From Modicisalibacter sp049808615 (lineage in GTDB: Bacteria > Pseudomonadota > Gammaproteobacteria > Pseudomonadales > Halomonadaceae), in NCBI RefSeq assembly GCF_049808615.1, contig NZ_JBNCAN010000007.1, positions 1 through 64,000 of the forward strand: a stretch of 64,000 bases of DNA, in the 5' to 3' direction. Made by a program: the position numbers and the translations under genes. This document shows positions 36,010-44,770 of this stretch, one piece after another. The notes under the pieces are model-generated. The model was not told where the DNA came from. It was given only the letters and a program-made list of their open reading frames with translations, and searched no databases. Numbering within the stretch: the first letter of the stretch is position 1; each line of letters begins with the position of its first letter.

Positions 36010-37824
36010 TCATCCATGCAGCGCCTGATGGATGGAGGTGGCCATGCTAACGCTGATGCCCGGCACCCGGGCCAGTTCTTCTCGACTGGCATGACGCACG
36101 CCCTGTAGACCACCGAAGAAGCGTAGCAACTCGCGACGGCGTTTGGGGCCAACGCCCGGGATATCCTGCAGTGTGGAGGTGCGACGCGCCTTGTCTCGGC
36201 GTTGCCGATGACCGGTGATGGCGAAGCGATGGGCCTCGTCGCGGATATGTTGTACCAGGTGCAGGGCAGCCGAGCTGCCCTCGAGGCTCAGGCTGTTGTC
36301 GACGGTTTCCAGAAACAGCGTCTCTAAGCCGGGTTTGCGGGTCGTGCCCTTGGCAACGCCCACCAGACGAATATGACTGATTTTCAGCTCATCGAAGACC
36401 TCTCTTGCCATATTGAGCTGACCCTTGCCGCCATCCACCAGCAGAATATCCGGGCATTTGCCTTCGCCTTGTTGGAGACGCTTGAAACGCCGCGTCAGCG
36501 CCTGTCGCATGGCGGCGTAATCATCGCCGGCGGCCACGCCCTCGATATTGAAGCGCCGATAATCGGACTTCACCGGTCCGTCCTGGTCGAAGACCACACA
36601 GGAAGCGACCGTGGCTTCGCCGTGGCTGTGACTGATATCGAAACATTCCAGCCGCGCGGGTGTGGTTTCCATGCCCAGTGCATCGCGCAGGGCCTCGAAG
36701 CGCTTCGATAATTGAGTACGGTTGGCAAGCTGGGTGGCCAGGGATTGTTCGGCATTGGTGCGCGCCAGCTGTAGCCACTGCGCCCGGTGTCCGCGCACCT
36801 GATGCGCGAGACGCACCTGCCTGCCCGCTTGCTCGCTGAAGGCGGCCTGCAGTATTTCGCTATCGGGTAGGGAATGGCTGGTGATGACTTCCTGGGGCAA
36901 TTCGCGTCGCTGACCGAGATAGAATTGACTGACGAACTCACCCAACAGCTCATTGGCGGGAAGATCGAGGCCGTTATCAGGGTTATGATGACGCGCTCCG
37001 AGCATACGCCCTTGTCGTACGGTGAGTACGCTGATACCCAGACCGCCCGGGCGTTCCACCAGGGCGAAGATGTCCGCATCGCCGGAGCCGGTATCCACGA
37101 TCTGGCGTTCCTGAAGCCGGCGCAACTGCTGCACCTGATCCCTGAGGCGTGCCGCTTCCTCGAAATCCAGGGCGTGACTGGCCTCTTCCATGGCCGCCGT
37201 CAACTGCCCGGTTACCTGTTCGCTCTTGCCTTCCAGGCACATCACCGCGTGCTCGAGATCGCGGCGGTAGTCCTGCTCGTCGATGTAGTCCACGCAAGGT
37301 GCGCTACAGCGATTGATCTGATACTGCAGACAGGGCCGCGTGCGATGTGCAAAGACCGTGTCCTCGCAATTGCGGATACGAAAGATCTTCTGCATCAGAG
37401 CAAGACTTTCACGCACTGCATTTGAACTGGGGTAGGGGCCAAGATAGCGGCCGTCGTTGCGTTTATGACGCACGCGCTTGAACTCGAGCGCCGGATAAGG
37501 ATGACGGTCGCTGACGAAGACGTAAGGATAGGACTTATCGTCACGCAACAGGATGTTATAGGGTGGCCTCAACTCCTTGATCAGGGTTTGCTCGAGCAGC
37601 AGGGCTTCAGTCTCACTGCGGGTGATGGTGACCTGTACATCGCGGATGCGCGCAACCAGCGCTTGAGTCTTGGCGTTCAGGGCGCCACGGAAATAACTTG
37701 CCAAGCGCGCCTTGAGACGCTTGGCCTTGCCCACATAAAGGACATTGCCATCACCGTCGAACATCCGGTAGACACCCGGCGATTCGCTGACGGTCTTGAG
37801 AAAATGTTTGGCGTCGAAGCTCAT
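36010..37824 (-). CDS. uvrC: UvrABC excinuclease subunit C
   Basis: Makes the two incisions around DNA lesions in nucleotide excision repair. 604 residues from the ATG giving MSFDAKHFLKTVSESPGVY; twelve further upstream codons are not family-like. GIY-YIG nuclease ~10-90 (PGVYRMF ... LYVGKAKRLK), Cys-rich stretch ~150-175, UVR domain ~200-240, RNase H-like C-terminal nuclease (~380-530, ECFDISHSHGE), and a tandem HhH end (DIPGVGPKRRRELLRFFGG). 101 bases after gacA, as in Pseudomonas and E. coli (uvrY-uvrC). Confidence 0.97.
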   Translation of the reverse strand: MSFDAKHFLKTVSESPGVYRMFDGDGNVLYVGKAKRLKARLASYFRGALNAKTQALVARIRDVQVTITRSETEALLLEQTLIKELRPPYNILLRDDKSYPYVFVSDRHPYPALEFKRVRHKRNDGRYLGPYPSSNAVRESLALMQKIFRIRNCEDTVFAHRTRPCLQYQINRCSAPCVDYIDEQDYRRDLEHAVMCLEGKSEQVTGQLTAAMEEASHALDFEEAARLRDQVQQLRRLQERQIVDTGSGDADIFALVERPGGLGISVLTVRQGRMLGARHHNPDNGLDLPANELLGEFVSQFYLGQRRELPQEVITSHSLPDSEILQAAFSEQAGRQVRLAHQVRGHRAQWLQLARTNAEQSLATQLANRTQLSKRFEALRDALGMETTPARLECFDISHSHGEATVASCVVFDQDGPVKSDYRRFNIEGVAAGDDYAAMRQALTRRFKRLQQGEGKCPDILLVDGGKGQLNMAREVFDELKISHIRLVGVAKGTTRKPGLETLFLETVDNSLSLEGSSAALHLVQHIRDEAHRFAITGHRQRRDKARRTSTLQDIPGVGPKRRRELLRFFGGLQGVRHASREELARVPGISVSMATSIHQALHG

Positions 37825-37925
37825 GCCACCATCAATGTTGCTGAGTTGATAGCGCCACAATACCAGATCGCCGCCGGTTTATGGGACGTCGGCGTGGCTG
37901 ATGCTGTTGCTTGCAACCTCAGGGC

Positions 37926-38573
37926 TCAGCGGTCTTCGCTGAAACCGTCGACGAGTCCGTGACGCAGACCGAGATGGGTGAGTTCAACATCGGTTTGGAC
38001 ACCGAGTTTCTCGAAAATGCGATAGCGGTAGGTATTGACCGTCTTTGGACTCAAGAAAAGCCGGTCCGAAATATCGTTTACCTTGTGACAATTGATGATC
38101 ATCATGGCGACCTGAAGTTCCCTGCTCGACAATTGATCGAAGGGGTTGTCCTGGGTATCCATCTTGGCCAGCACAAGGCGTTGGGCGATCTCGGGGCTGA
38201 TGTAGCGTTGCCCAAGCTGAATGGCACGAATCGCACGCACCACCTCGTCCATTTCGGTACCCTTGCTGATAAAGCCATTGGCCCCCGCTTCGAGGAGGCG
38301 TTGAGCAAAGGTTTCTTCCAGGTAGGCAGTAAGAATCACCACCTTGATGTCGGACATGCCTCGGGCGATCTTGCGTGTGGCTTCAAGCCCTCCGATGCCG
38401 GGCATGCGAATGTCCATCAGCACGATGTCCGGCCGCAGCGTGCGTGCCAGAGTAATGGCTTCTTCACCTGTTGCTGCCTCACCGACTACTTTGATGCCTT
38501 CCTCATCGCTAAGCATCCGCGCAATACTGGTACGAACCAGATGATGATCGTCTGCGACTATAACCTTGATCAA
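37926..38573 (-). CDS. gacA: GacA/UvrY response regulator
   Basis: NarL/FixJ-type regulator that, with the GacS/BarA kinase, normally turns on small RNAs that titrate CsrA/RsmA and so governs biofilm and secondary metabolism. 215 residues: receiver ~1-120 (DDHH acidic pocket, VLMDIRMPG phosphorylation site at ~54, LTAY, Lys of SKGTE) and LuxR-type HTH ~150-210. Start chosen at TTG 38573, with AGGAG 5 bases upstream and IKVIVADDH immediately following. A second TTG at 38594 has no such site. Confidence 0.92.
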   Translation of the reverse strand: MIKVIVADDHHLVRTSIARMLSDEEGIKVVGEAATGEEAITLARTLRPDIVLMDIRMPGIGGLEATRKIARGMSDIKVVILTAYLEETFAQRLLEAGANGFISKGTEMDEVVRAIRAIQLGQRYISPEIAQRLVLAKMDTQDNPFDQLSSRELQVAMMIINCHKVNDISDRLFLSPKTVNTYRYRIFEKLGVQTDVELTHLGLRHGLVDGFSEDR

Positions 38574-38685
38574 GTTCGCTCCTGATGAAAACAATTTCTT
38601 CTAGTATCGGCACTGGCTATGAAAGGTTGACGAGTGTAATGCGCGTAAAGCGTTGATTCCATGTCTGATACCAAGACAAAATGCC

Positions 38686-38712
38686 TTGACGACAGGGTTT
38701 CAAGGATATAAT
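38686..38712 (+). promoter_or_regulatory. Likely sigma-70 promoter of tRNA-Ala
   Basis: TTGACG (38686-38691) and a perfect TATAAT (38707-38712), spaced 15 bases, which is shorter than the usual 17. It lies ~108 bases upstream of tRNA-Ala, so the leader would be long. Confidence 0.6.
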
Positions 38713-38819
38713 ATCTGCGCCGTTCTTTGCTCATCTTGACTCACGTCTATTCAAGTCTGAATAGTGTGACGCGATAAATGAGACGAATGTCTGGCGATTA
38801 TCGTACATCGTCGCCTTAT

Positions 38820-38895
38820 GGGGCCTTAGCTCAGCTGGGAGAGCGCAACACTGGCAGTGTTGAGGTCAGCGGTTCGATCCCGCTAGGCTCCACCA
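38820..38895 (+). tRNA. tRNA-Ala (GGC)
   Basis: 76 bases with encoded CCA. Acceptor GGGGCCT/AGGCTCC; anticodon stem-loop CAACA-CTGGCAG-TGTTG gives GGC; T-arm CGGTTCGATCCCG. Stands alone on the plus strand. Confidence 0.97.
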
Positions 38896-38911
38896 ACAAA
38901 ATTTTCGATTT

Positions 38912-38943
38912 AGCCGCCCAAGCATTCATGCAGGCGGCTTTTT
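38912..38943 (+). terminator. Terminator after tRNA-Ala
   Basis: Stem AGCCGCC/GGCGGCT with an inner GCAT/ATGC pairing, followed by TTTTT. Begins 16 bases after the tRNA. Confidence 0.82.
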
Positions 38944-39013
38944 CATGCCAACGCTTCTATTCAAGCTATTCCATTCAAGCCCTAGCAACACGCATGCTGA
39001 AGCCATCCGTCAT

Positions 39014-40072
39014 TTATTCCCGATCCTGGCGCTCGAACAGGATTAGATGATCCGCCTGGATGCGCACGGGAATATGCTCGCCGGCAGCATATTCATGATG
39101 ACTGTTGAAGGAGGCTTCGACCACCTGCTGGGAAGGCAAGCGCAGGCGATATAGCGAGTTGGCCCCGGTGAAGGTGCGTTGCTCGACTTGGGCCTCGAGT
39201 GCACTGTGCGCATCGAGCACGATATCGTCCGGGCGCAGCAGCACATCGACCGGTGCATTCGTCTCGAAAGGGTAGGCGCGGTTGCCCGTGATATCGCCGA
39301 TTTCGGTACTCACCGTCTCGCGATCTTTCATCACACCCGGCAAGAAGAATCCCTGGCCGATGAAGTTGGCGACAAACCGAGTCGCCGGTTCATGATAAAG
39401 GTTGTAGGGGGTATCCCACTGCTGCAGGTAGCCGCCATGCAGCACGCCGACCTGATCCGCAAGCGCGAAGGCTTCCTGTTGATCGTGGGTCACCATGATG
39501 GCACTGATGCCCAGTTTCTTGAGGATGCGCCGGACCTCATGGCTGAGCTGGCGCCGCAATTCCACATCCAGATTGGAAAAAGGCTCATCAAGCAATAAAA
39601 GGCGCGGTTGGGGTGCCAGGGCTCTGGCCAGAGCCACGCGTTGTTGCTGACCCCCGGAAAGTTCGTGAGGATAGCGTTTGGCGAGATGGGTCAAGCCAAC
39701 CAGTTCCAGCAGTTCATCGACGCGCTGACGACGCTGGTCGGCAGAGAGCTTGCGTAGTCCAAAGGCCACATTGTCGATGATGGATAGATGCGGGAACAGC
39801 GCATAGTCCTGAAACACCATGCCCACCTGACGCTTCTCCGGCGCAATGAGCGTGGTCCGGTCGGAGAGTGTTGTGCCCTCGAGCGCGATGCGTCCTGCTG
39901 CCACCGGTTCAAAGCCGGCAATGGCACGCAGTAGCGTGGTCTTGCCGCAGCCCGACGGGCCCAATAAGCAGCACAGATCGCCCCGGTTCAGGGAAAAATT
40001 GACGTGGGAGGTCACCACGGTAGACCCGTAGCGGCATTCCAGCTCGTCGACGTGCAGTAACGGTTGACCCAT
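39014..40072 (-). CDS. FbpC/PotA-type ABC ATPase, orphan
   Basis: ATP-binding subunit of a solute importer, closest in pattern to ferric-iron (FbpC) or polyamine/thiamine CUT-type ATPases. 352 residues. Walker A GPSGCGKTT (~38-46), Q-loop VFQDYALFPHLS (~86-97), signature LSGGQQQR (~137-144), Walker B LLLLDEPFSN, switch His in MVTHDQ. The C-terminal ~110 residues form a TOBE regulatory domain. No permease or binding protein gene is next to it; argF lies 5 bases upstream, so partners must be elsewhere. Substrate uncertain. Confidence 0.85.
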   Translation of the reverse strand: MGQPLLHVDELECRYGSTVVTSHVNFSLNRGDLCCLLGPSGCGKTTLLRAIAGFEPVAAGRIALEGTTLSDRTTLIAPEKRQVGMVFQDYALFPHLSIIDNVAFGLRKLSADQRRQRVDELLELVGLTHLAKRYPHELSGGQQQRVALARALAPQPRLLLLDEPFSNLDVELRRQLSHEVRRILKKLGISAIMVTHDQQEAFALADQVGVLHGGYLQQWDTPYNLYHEPATRFVANFIGQGFFLPGVMKDRETVSTEIGDITGNRAYPFETNAPVDVLLRPDDIVLDAHSALEAQVEQRTFTGANSLYRLRLPSQQVVEASFNSHHEYAAGEHIPVRIQADHLILFERQDRE

Positions 40073-40077
40073 GGCGA

Positions 40078-40995
40078 CTAGTCGATGCGTCCTAGGAGTA
40101 GAAATTCCAGCAGTGCCTTTTGCGCGTGCAAGCGGTTGCCTGCCTCTTGCCAGACCACGGCGCGCGGGTCATCCAGCAGAGTAGGGCTGATTTCCTCGCC
40201 TCGGTGGGCCGGCAAGCAGTGCAGAAAGAGCACATCGGAAGCTGCCTTGTCGAGCATCGTCTCCGTTACCTGGAAACCCTTGAAGGCGCGCTCGCGATCG
40301 CTTTGCTCCTGCTCCTGCCCCATCGAGGCCCAGACATCCGTGGTGACGAGATCCGCGTCTTCCGCTGCCTGTTGAGGATCGCGCAGGATACTCACCCGAT
40401 CGCCGGCGGCGGCGACAATTGCAGAATCTGGATCGTAGCCCTCCGGACAGCAGATGCGTAACCTGAAGTCGAACTGTCGCGCGGCATTGATCCAGGAGTG
40501 GCACATGTTGTTGCCGTCGCCAATCCATACTGCCGTCTTGCCCTGGATCGTGCCACGACATTCGATCCAGGTCATCATGTCCGCCAACAGTTGGCAGGGG
40601 TGATAATCGTCGGTCAGCGCATTGATGACCGGTACCGAGCTCGCCGCGGCAAAGGTTTCGACATCCGCATGGGAGAAGGTGCGGATCATCACCGCATCGA
40701 CCATTTCCGACAGCACTCGCGCCGTATCGCCGATCGGCTCGCCACGACCCAGTTGCGTGTCGCGGGGCGAGAGAAACAGGGCGTGACCACCGAACTGCGC
40801 CATGGCGGCCTCGAAGGAGACACGCGTGCGGGTCGATGACTTGGCGAAGATCATTGCCAGGGTGCGATTGGCAAACGGCGTATAGTCAGGCCCTTTCGCC
40901 TTGAGGTCGGTCTTGATGCGAATTGCCCGGGCGACCAGGTAGTCGAGTTCTTCCGAAGTGAGATCCAGCAGGGTCAGAAAATGTCGTGTCGCCAT
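40078..40995 (-). CDS. argF: Ornithine carbamoyltransferase
   Basis: Makes citrulline from ornithine and carbamoyl phosphate in arginine synthesis. 305 residues from the ATG giving MATRHFLTLLDLT, with AGGAG 7 bases upstream; 45 further upstream codons are not family-like. SSTRTRVSFE (~53-62) binds carbamoyl phosphate, HCLPAHRGEE (~265-274) is the ornithine-side motif. The ABC ATPase follows 5 bases later. No clear ArgR box was found upstream. Confidence 0.96.
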   Translation of the reverse strand: MATRHFLTLLDLTSEELDYLVARAIRIKTDLKAKGPDYTPFANRTLAMIFAKSSTRTRVSFEAAMAQFGGHALFLSPRDTQLGRGEPIGDTARVLSEMVDAVMIRTFSHADVETFAAASSVPVINALTDDYHPCQLLADMMTWIECRGTIQGKTAVWIGDGNNMCHSWINAARQFDFRLRICCPEGYDPDSAIVAAAGDRVSILRDPQQAAEDADLVTTDVWASMGQEQEQSDRERAFKGFQVTETMLDKAASDVLFLHCLPAHRGEEISPTLLDDPRAVVWQEAGNRLHAQKALLEFLLLGRID

Positions 40996-41257
40996 GGCAA
41001 GCTCCTGTGGCCAGCGGTCGCGAATGGAAAAGACATCCCCAGGCAAAGCGGTAATGGCCACGCTGCCTTGAGCGGATGTTTGATCCTGCGGAAAGCCCTC
41101 CATCCTAGCCACAGCCGAGGGGCAGCGCAATGATTGCCAAGATCGATGACGACGGGGCTGTTTTCGAGCGCTTGCACCAGTAGAATAGGCATCACGACAT
41201 CATTCACCCGTTACGCGGCGTCAGCCAAGCAGCTGATACCCCGTTCAGGAAATTCTC

Positions 41258-41605
41258 ATGAGCACTACTCTCGAGAACATCAAGCAGCAAGTGAGCGAAA
41301 ATCCGATCCTGATCTACATGAAGGGCACACCTCAATTACCTCAATGCGGCTTTTCCGCACAAACGGTACAGGCCCTGATGGCCTGCGGCGAACGCTTTGC
41401 CTTCGTCAACGTGCTGGACAATCCGGATATTCGTGCCGAGCTGCCCAAGTACGCCAACTGGCCGACTTTTCCCCAACTGTGGCTCAATGGCGAGCTGGTC
41501 GGCGGCTGCGATATCGTTGTCGAGATGTATCAGAACGGTGAGCTGGAGCCAATGGTCAAGGAGGCCGCGGCCAAGGCCAATACGGAGCAGACCGGAGACG
41601 CCTGA
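41258..41605 (+). CDS. grxD: Monothiol glutaredoxin Grx4
   Basis: Binds and passes on [2Fe-2S] clusters with glutathione. 115 residues. The CGFS active site lies in PQCGFSAQT (~28-36); WPTFPQLWLNGELVGGCDI (~67-85) is the glutathione-binding region. Divergent from argF; converges on rnt with a strong hairpin between. Confidence 0.96.
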   Translation: MSTTLENIKQQVSENPILIYMKGTPQLPQCGFSAQTVQALMACGERFAFVNVLDNPDIRAELPKYANWPTFPQLWLNGELVGGCDIVVEMYQNGELEPMVKEAAAKANTEQTGDA

Positions 41606-41652
41606 GCGTTTTCGATCAGGATACAGGATAAGAGTAGGCAGTCAGTCACTAA

Positions 41653-41676
41653 GCCTCGGAGTCACGACTCCGAGGC
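41653..41676. terminator. Hairpin between convergent grxD and rnt
   Basis: Perfect stem GCCTCGGAGT/ACTCCGAGGC with a 4-base CACG loop. Tail is ATTGTCG on the plus strand, without a real T-run, so probably a weak bidirectional terminator or 3' stabiliser. Confidence 0.6.
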
Positions 41677-41732
41677 ATTGTCGTTGGTAATGGGTGTCGT
41701 CAAGCCAGTGCAGAGGCTTTTTCAGGCAACGC

Positions 41733-42398
41733 TCAACGCTCGTCCATGCCCTGTTCGCGCTGTGTCAGGCTCCAGCCTCCCAGATCCTTGAAACGATTGA
41801 CGATGGCACAGAACAGCTCAGCGGTACGCTCGGTATCGTAGCGCGCCGAATGCGCTTCGGAATTGTCGAACTCGATCCCCGCGGCGCGACAGGCCCTAGC
41901 GAGTACCGTCTGGCCGTACATCAGGCCCGAGAGAGTGGCGGTATCGAAGCTCGAGAAAGGATGAAACGGGTTGCGCTTGATACCGCAGCGGGCGATGGCT
42001 GCGTTCAGAAAGCCATGATCGAAGGCTGCATTATGGCCCACCAGAATGGCCCGAGTGCACTTGTTGGACTTGATGGCCTTGCGTACCGGGCGAAAGATCT
42101 CGCCGAGCGCTGCGGACTCGGACAGGCTCACTCGTTTGCGCAGCGGGTTGGCAAGATCGATGCCGGTAAAATCGAGCGCCGCCTGGTCGATGTTGGCCCC
42201 TTCGAAGGGCTCGACATGAAAAGCGAACGTCGCATCAGGAAGTAGGTTTCCCTGGGCATCCATGGTCAGCGTGACTGCGGCAATCTCAAGAATGGCATCG
42301 CCTTCGGCATTGAAACCACCGGTTTCCATATCCATCACCACGGGTAGAAAACTGCGAAAGCGCTGAGCCATCAATGGTTGGCCATTCGCCTCGGTCAT
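41733..42398 (-). CDS. rnt: Ribonuclease T
   Basis: DEDDh-type 3'-5' exoribonuclease that trims tRNA, 5S/23S rRNA and other stable RNA ends. 221 residues from the ATG giving MTEANGQPLMAQRF, which has AAGGGAG 8 bases upstream; the frame stays open 27 codons earlier. Catalytic residues in VVMDMETGGF (Asp/Glu), HNAAFDHGFL (Asp) and HSARYDTERTAEL (His/Asp) are all present. Confidence 0.95.
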   Translation of the reverse strand: MTEANGQPLMAQRFRSFLPVVMDMETGGFNAEGDAILEIAAVTLTMDAQGNLLPDATFAFHVEPFEGANIDQAALDFTGIDLANPLRKRVSLSESAALGEIFRPVRKAIKSNKCTRAILVGHNAAFDHGFLNAAIARCGIKRNPFHPFSSFDTATLSGLMYGQTVLARACRAAGIEFDNSEAHSARYDTERTAELFCAIVNRFKDLGGWSLTQREQGMDER

Positions 42399-42511
42399 GC
42401 ATTGCTCCCTTGCCGATTCATCCAGAGTGTTTTTCTCATTCTCTAGTATGGAATGAAAAGCCATCGAGAACGACCACAATTTGTATTAGTAAAAACTAAC
42501 GTTATCTTCCG

Positions 42512-44530
42512 CTAGGTTTCCGATGATAGCTCGGATACTTGAAGAGGAAGGGGCGCGGGACGTCCGAGGTAGTAACCCTGAACAAAATCCACGGCATAAT
42601 CGGTCAGCAATTGTAGGCTCTGCTGATCCTCCACGAATTCCGCTACGGACTGTTTGCCCAGTGCATGAATGATGTCGTTCATGGCCTTGACCAGGCTCTG
42701 ATCGATCAGGTTACCTGCCAGGTGGCGCACGAAATAGCCATCCAGCTTGACGATGTCCACCGGTAGATCCTTGAGATAGGCGAAGGACGACATGCCCGAG
42801 CCGAAGTCATCCAGCGCCGTGCGACAACCGATCTCCCGCAATCGTCCAAGAAAGCGCTGGGCGATCGCCATGTCCGTGATCGCGGCGGTTTCGGTGACCT
42901 CGAACGTCAATGCCCGGGGGTCGAGACCCGTGGTATTGAGGTGATGCAGGATCAAGTCACAGACCTTGTCTTCGGCAAGTGTCTGTGCCAACAGGTTGAT
43001 CGAATAGCACAGGTTCGGTTGTGTCCTGCGGGCTTGAACCAAGGAGCCGATAGCATTAATGATCACCCAGCGATCGATCTCCACCGCGAGCCCGAAACGC
43101 TCTGCCGCGGGCAAGAAGCCCGATGGCATGATCAGCTTGTCACGCTCGTCGAGCATGCGTACCAGCACTTCGTAACCGTACAACCCACCGCAAGCAGTGG
43201 TCATGATCGGCTGATAGGCGAGTACCAGTCGATTCTGTTCCAATGCCTGTTTGATGCGTCGCGACCAACCCATGTCCATCGACAGTGTATCGATACCGTC
43301 CTGATCGTCGGCGCTGAATTGATGCACCCGGTTGCGTCCGGCACATTTGGCTTGATGACAGGCGAAATCGGCGCGGGCCAATACCTGTTCGCCGTCGCAG
43401 CTCTCGCGATCGATGGCGGCCACCCCGATGGAGCAACCGATATCGATCTGCTTGCCTGCATGACGAAAGACATAATCGGTGAACCGTTGGCGCAAGGCGT
43501 CGGCCACCTGTAGCCCCTGATCGATGGGCAGATCGCAAAGCAGGACGGTGAACTCATCGCCTCCGAAGCGGGCGATCAGATCGGTGCTGCGCACCCGTTT
43601 GGCCAGCAGGCAGGCGACATCGATCAGCAAGCGATCGCCGGCGGCATGACCGAGGGTATCGTTGACGTATTTGAAGTTGTCCAGGTCGATATACAGCAGA
43701 CACGCATGGATATCGGCGCGCCGCACACGCTGCACCGCACGTTCCAGTTCCTGCTGGAAGTAGCTGCGATTGTAGAGCCCCGTCAAACCATCCTGTTCGG
43801 CCATCTGACGTAGCCGCTCGAGCATGGTCTTGCGCTCGCTGATATTGGACACCAGTCCGGTATAGACGCGCTGGCCTTCGAGCATTACGCTGCTGACCTT
43901 GAGCGCCATCGGAAAAGTGGTGCCGTCGCGATGGCAGCCGACGACTTCACCTTCGTGACCGATCAACCGCTGTACCTCGTTACGCAGAAATTGTTCCACA
44001 TACCCTTCGCGCTGATCGAGACTGTCCGGAGGAACGATGATGTGGCCGATATCCCGATCGATCGCTTCCGGTTCGAGATACCCGAACAAGGACTCGGCGG
44101 CCTTGTTGAAGGTTTGGATCGTGCCCTGGTCGTCAAACGTCACGATGCCTTCGGCGGCGTTATCCAGAATGGTTTGCAGGCGTTGCTGAGCCGTCAGGAT
44201 GCGACTGTTTTCCTGCTCCAGCAGTGTGACGCGTTTGACCTTCTGGATGGTCTTGGCGCTGAGCCGGGTCACGGTGAGCACGAAGCTTCCGCCCCCGGCA
44301 AAGATGAGCACCACCACGATCAGCAGTGTCGAGACTTCATGATTGACCAGCAGGAGGGCGAAGCTTGCATAACCGAGTACGAAAAGCCATATCAGCGCTT
44401 CGAGGATGCGCCAACTCACTTTGGATTCCGGCAATTCGCGAACGACCTGTCGCGTATAGCTCAGGCCGCCAATCAGTTGGACTGCGCCAATCAGCACCAG
44501 ACCAATCAGAGCGATAATGGTATTCGACAT
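42512..44530 (-). CDS. Membrane PAS-GGDEF-EAL c-di-GMP enzyme
   Basis: 672 residues. Membrane helices at ~2-24 and ~44-90, PAS sensor domain ~113-235 (TFNKAAESLFGY), diguanylate cyclase ~240-400 with intact FGGDEF, and EAL phosphodiesterase ~415-665. The EAL triplet reads EVL (LYGYEVLVRM) but the catalytic Glu is kept, as are FEVTETA and DDFGSGMSSFAYLKDLPVD. Both activities are therefore possible. Such enzymes could feed or drain the c-di-GMP read by LapD. Signal unknown. Lies alone between rnt and argG. Confidence 0.9.
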   Translation of the reverse strand: MSNTIIALIGLVLIGAVQLIGGLSYTRQVVRELPESKVSWRILEALIWLFVLGYASFALLLVNHEVSTLLIVVVLIFAGGGSFVLTVTRLSAKTIQKVKRVTLLEQENSRILTAQQRLQTILDNAAEGIVTFDDQGTIQTFNKAAESLFGYLEPEAIDRDIGHIIVPPDSLDQREGYVEQFLRNEVQRLIGHEGEVVGCHRDGTTFPMALKVSSVMLEGQRVYTGLVSNISERKTMLERLRQMAEQDGLTGLYNRSYFQQELERAVQRVRRADIHACLLYIDLDNFKYVNDTLGHAAGDRLLIDVACLLAKRVRSTDLIARFGGDEFTVLLCDLPIDQGLQVADALRQRFTDYVFRHAGKQIDIGCSIGVAAIDRESCDGEQVLARADFACHQAKCAGRNRVHQFSADDQDGIDTLSMDMGWSRRIKQALEQNRLVLAYQPIMTTACGGLYGYEVLVRMLDERDKLIMPSGFLPAAERFGLAVEIDRWVIINAIGSLVQARRTQPNLCYSINLLAQTLAEDKVCDLILHHLNTTGLDPRALTFEVTETAAITDMAIAQRFLGRLREIGCRTALDDFGSGMSSFAYLKDLPVDIVKLDGYFVRHLAGNLIDQSLVKAMNDIIHALGKQSVAEFVEDQQSLQLLTDYAVDFVQGYYLGRPAPLPLQVSELSSET

Positions 44531-44770
44531 GATATTTTGCGTGTGCTCTAGCGGTTCATGGCAAGGGCATAACTTCTGTTAACGTTATCGGCAAATGATC
44601 ACGAGGCTTGAGCTGGCCTGGGGGAAGAAAACTCGTGCCCCTGCAGTCAAAATCGCTGAGTGGCAGTGCTTGGTAACCCCCGAGTTCGGCGCTATGCGGT
44701 ATTCGATCAGTTCCAACGGCGCTATACTGAGCGGCCATCGAATCCCCAAGAATCAGCGAAGGAGCCTAGA

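Noticed and set aside
40996..41257. ArgR operator upstream of argF
   Set aside because: No TGAAT/ATTCA pair with suitable spacing was found in the argF-grxD gap.
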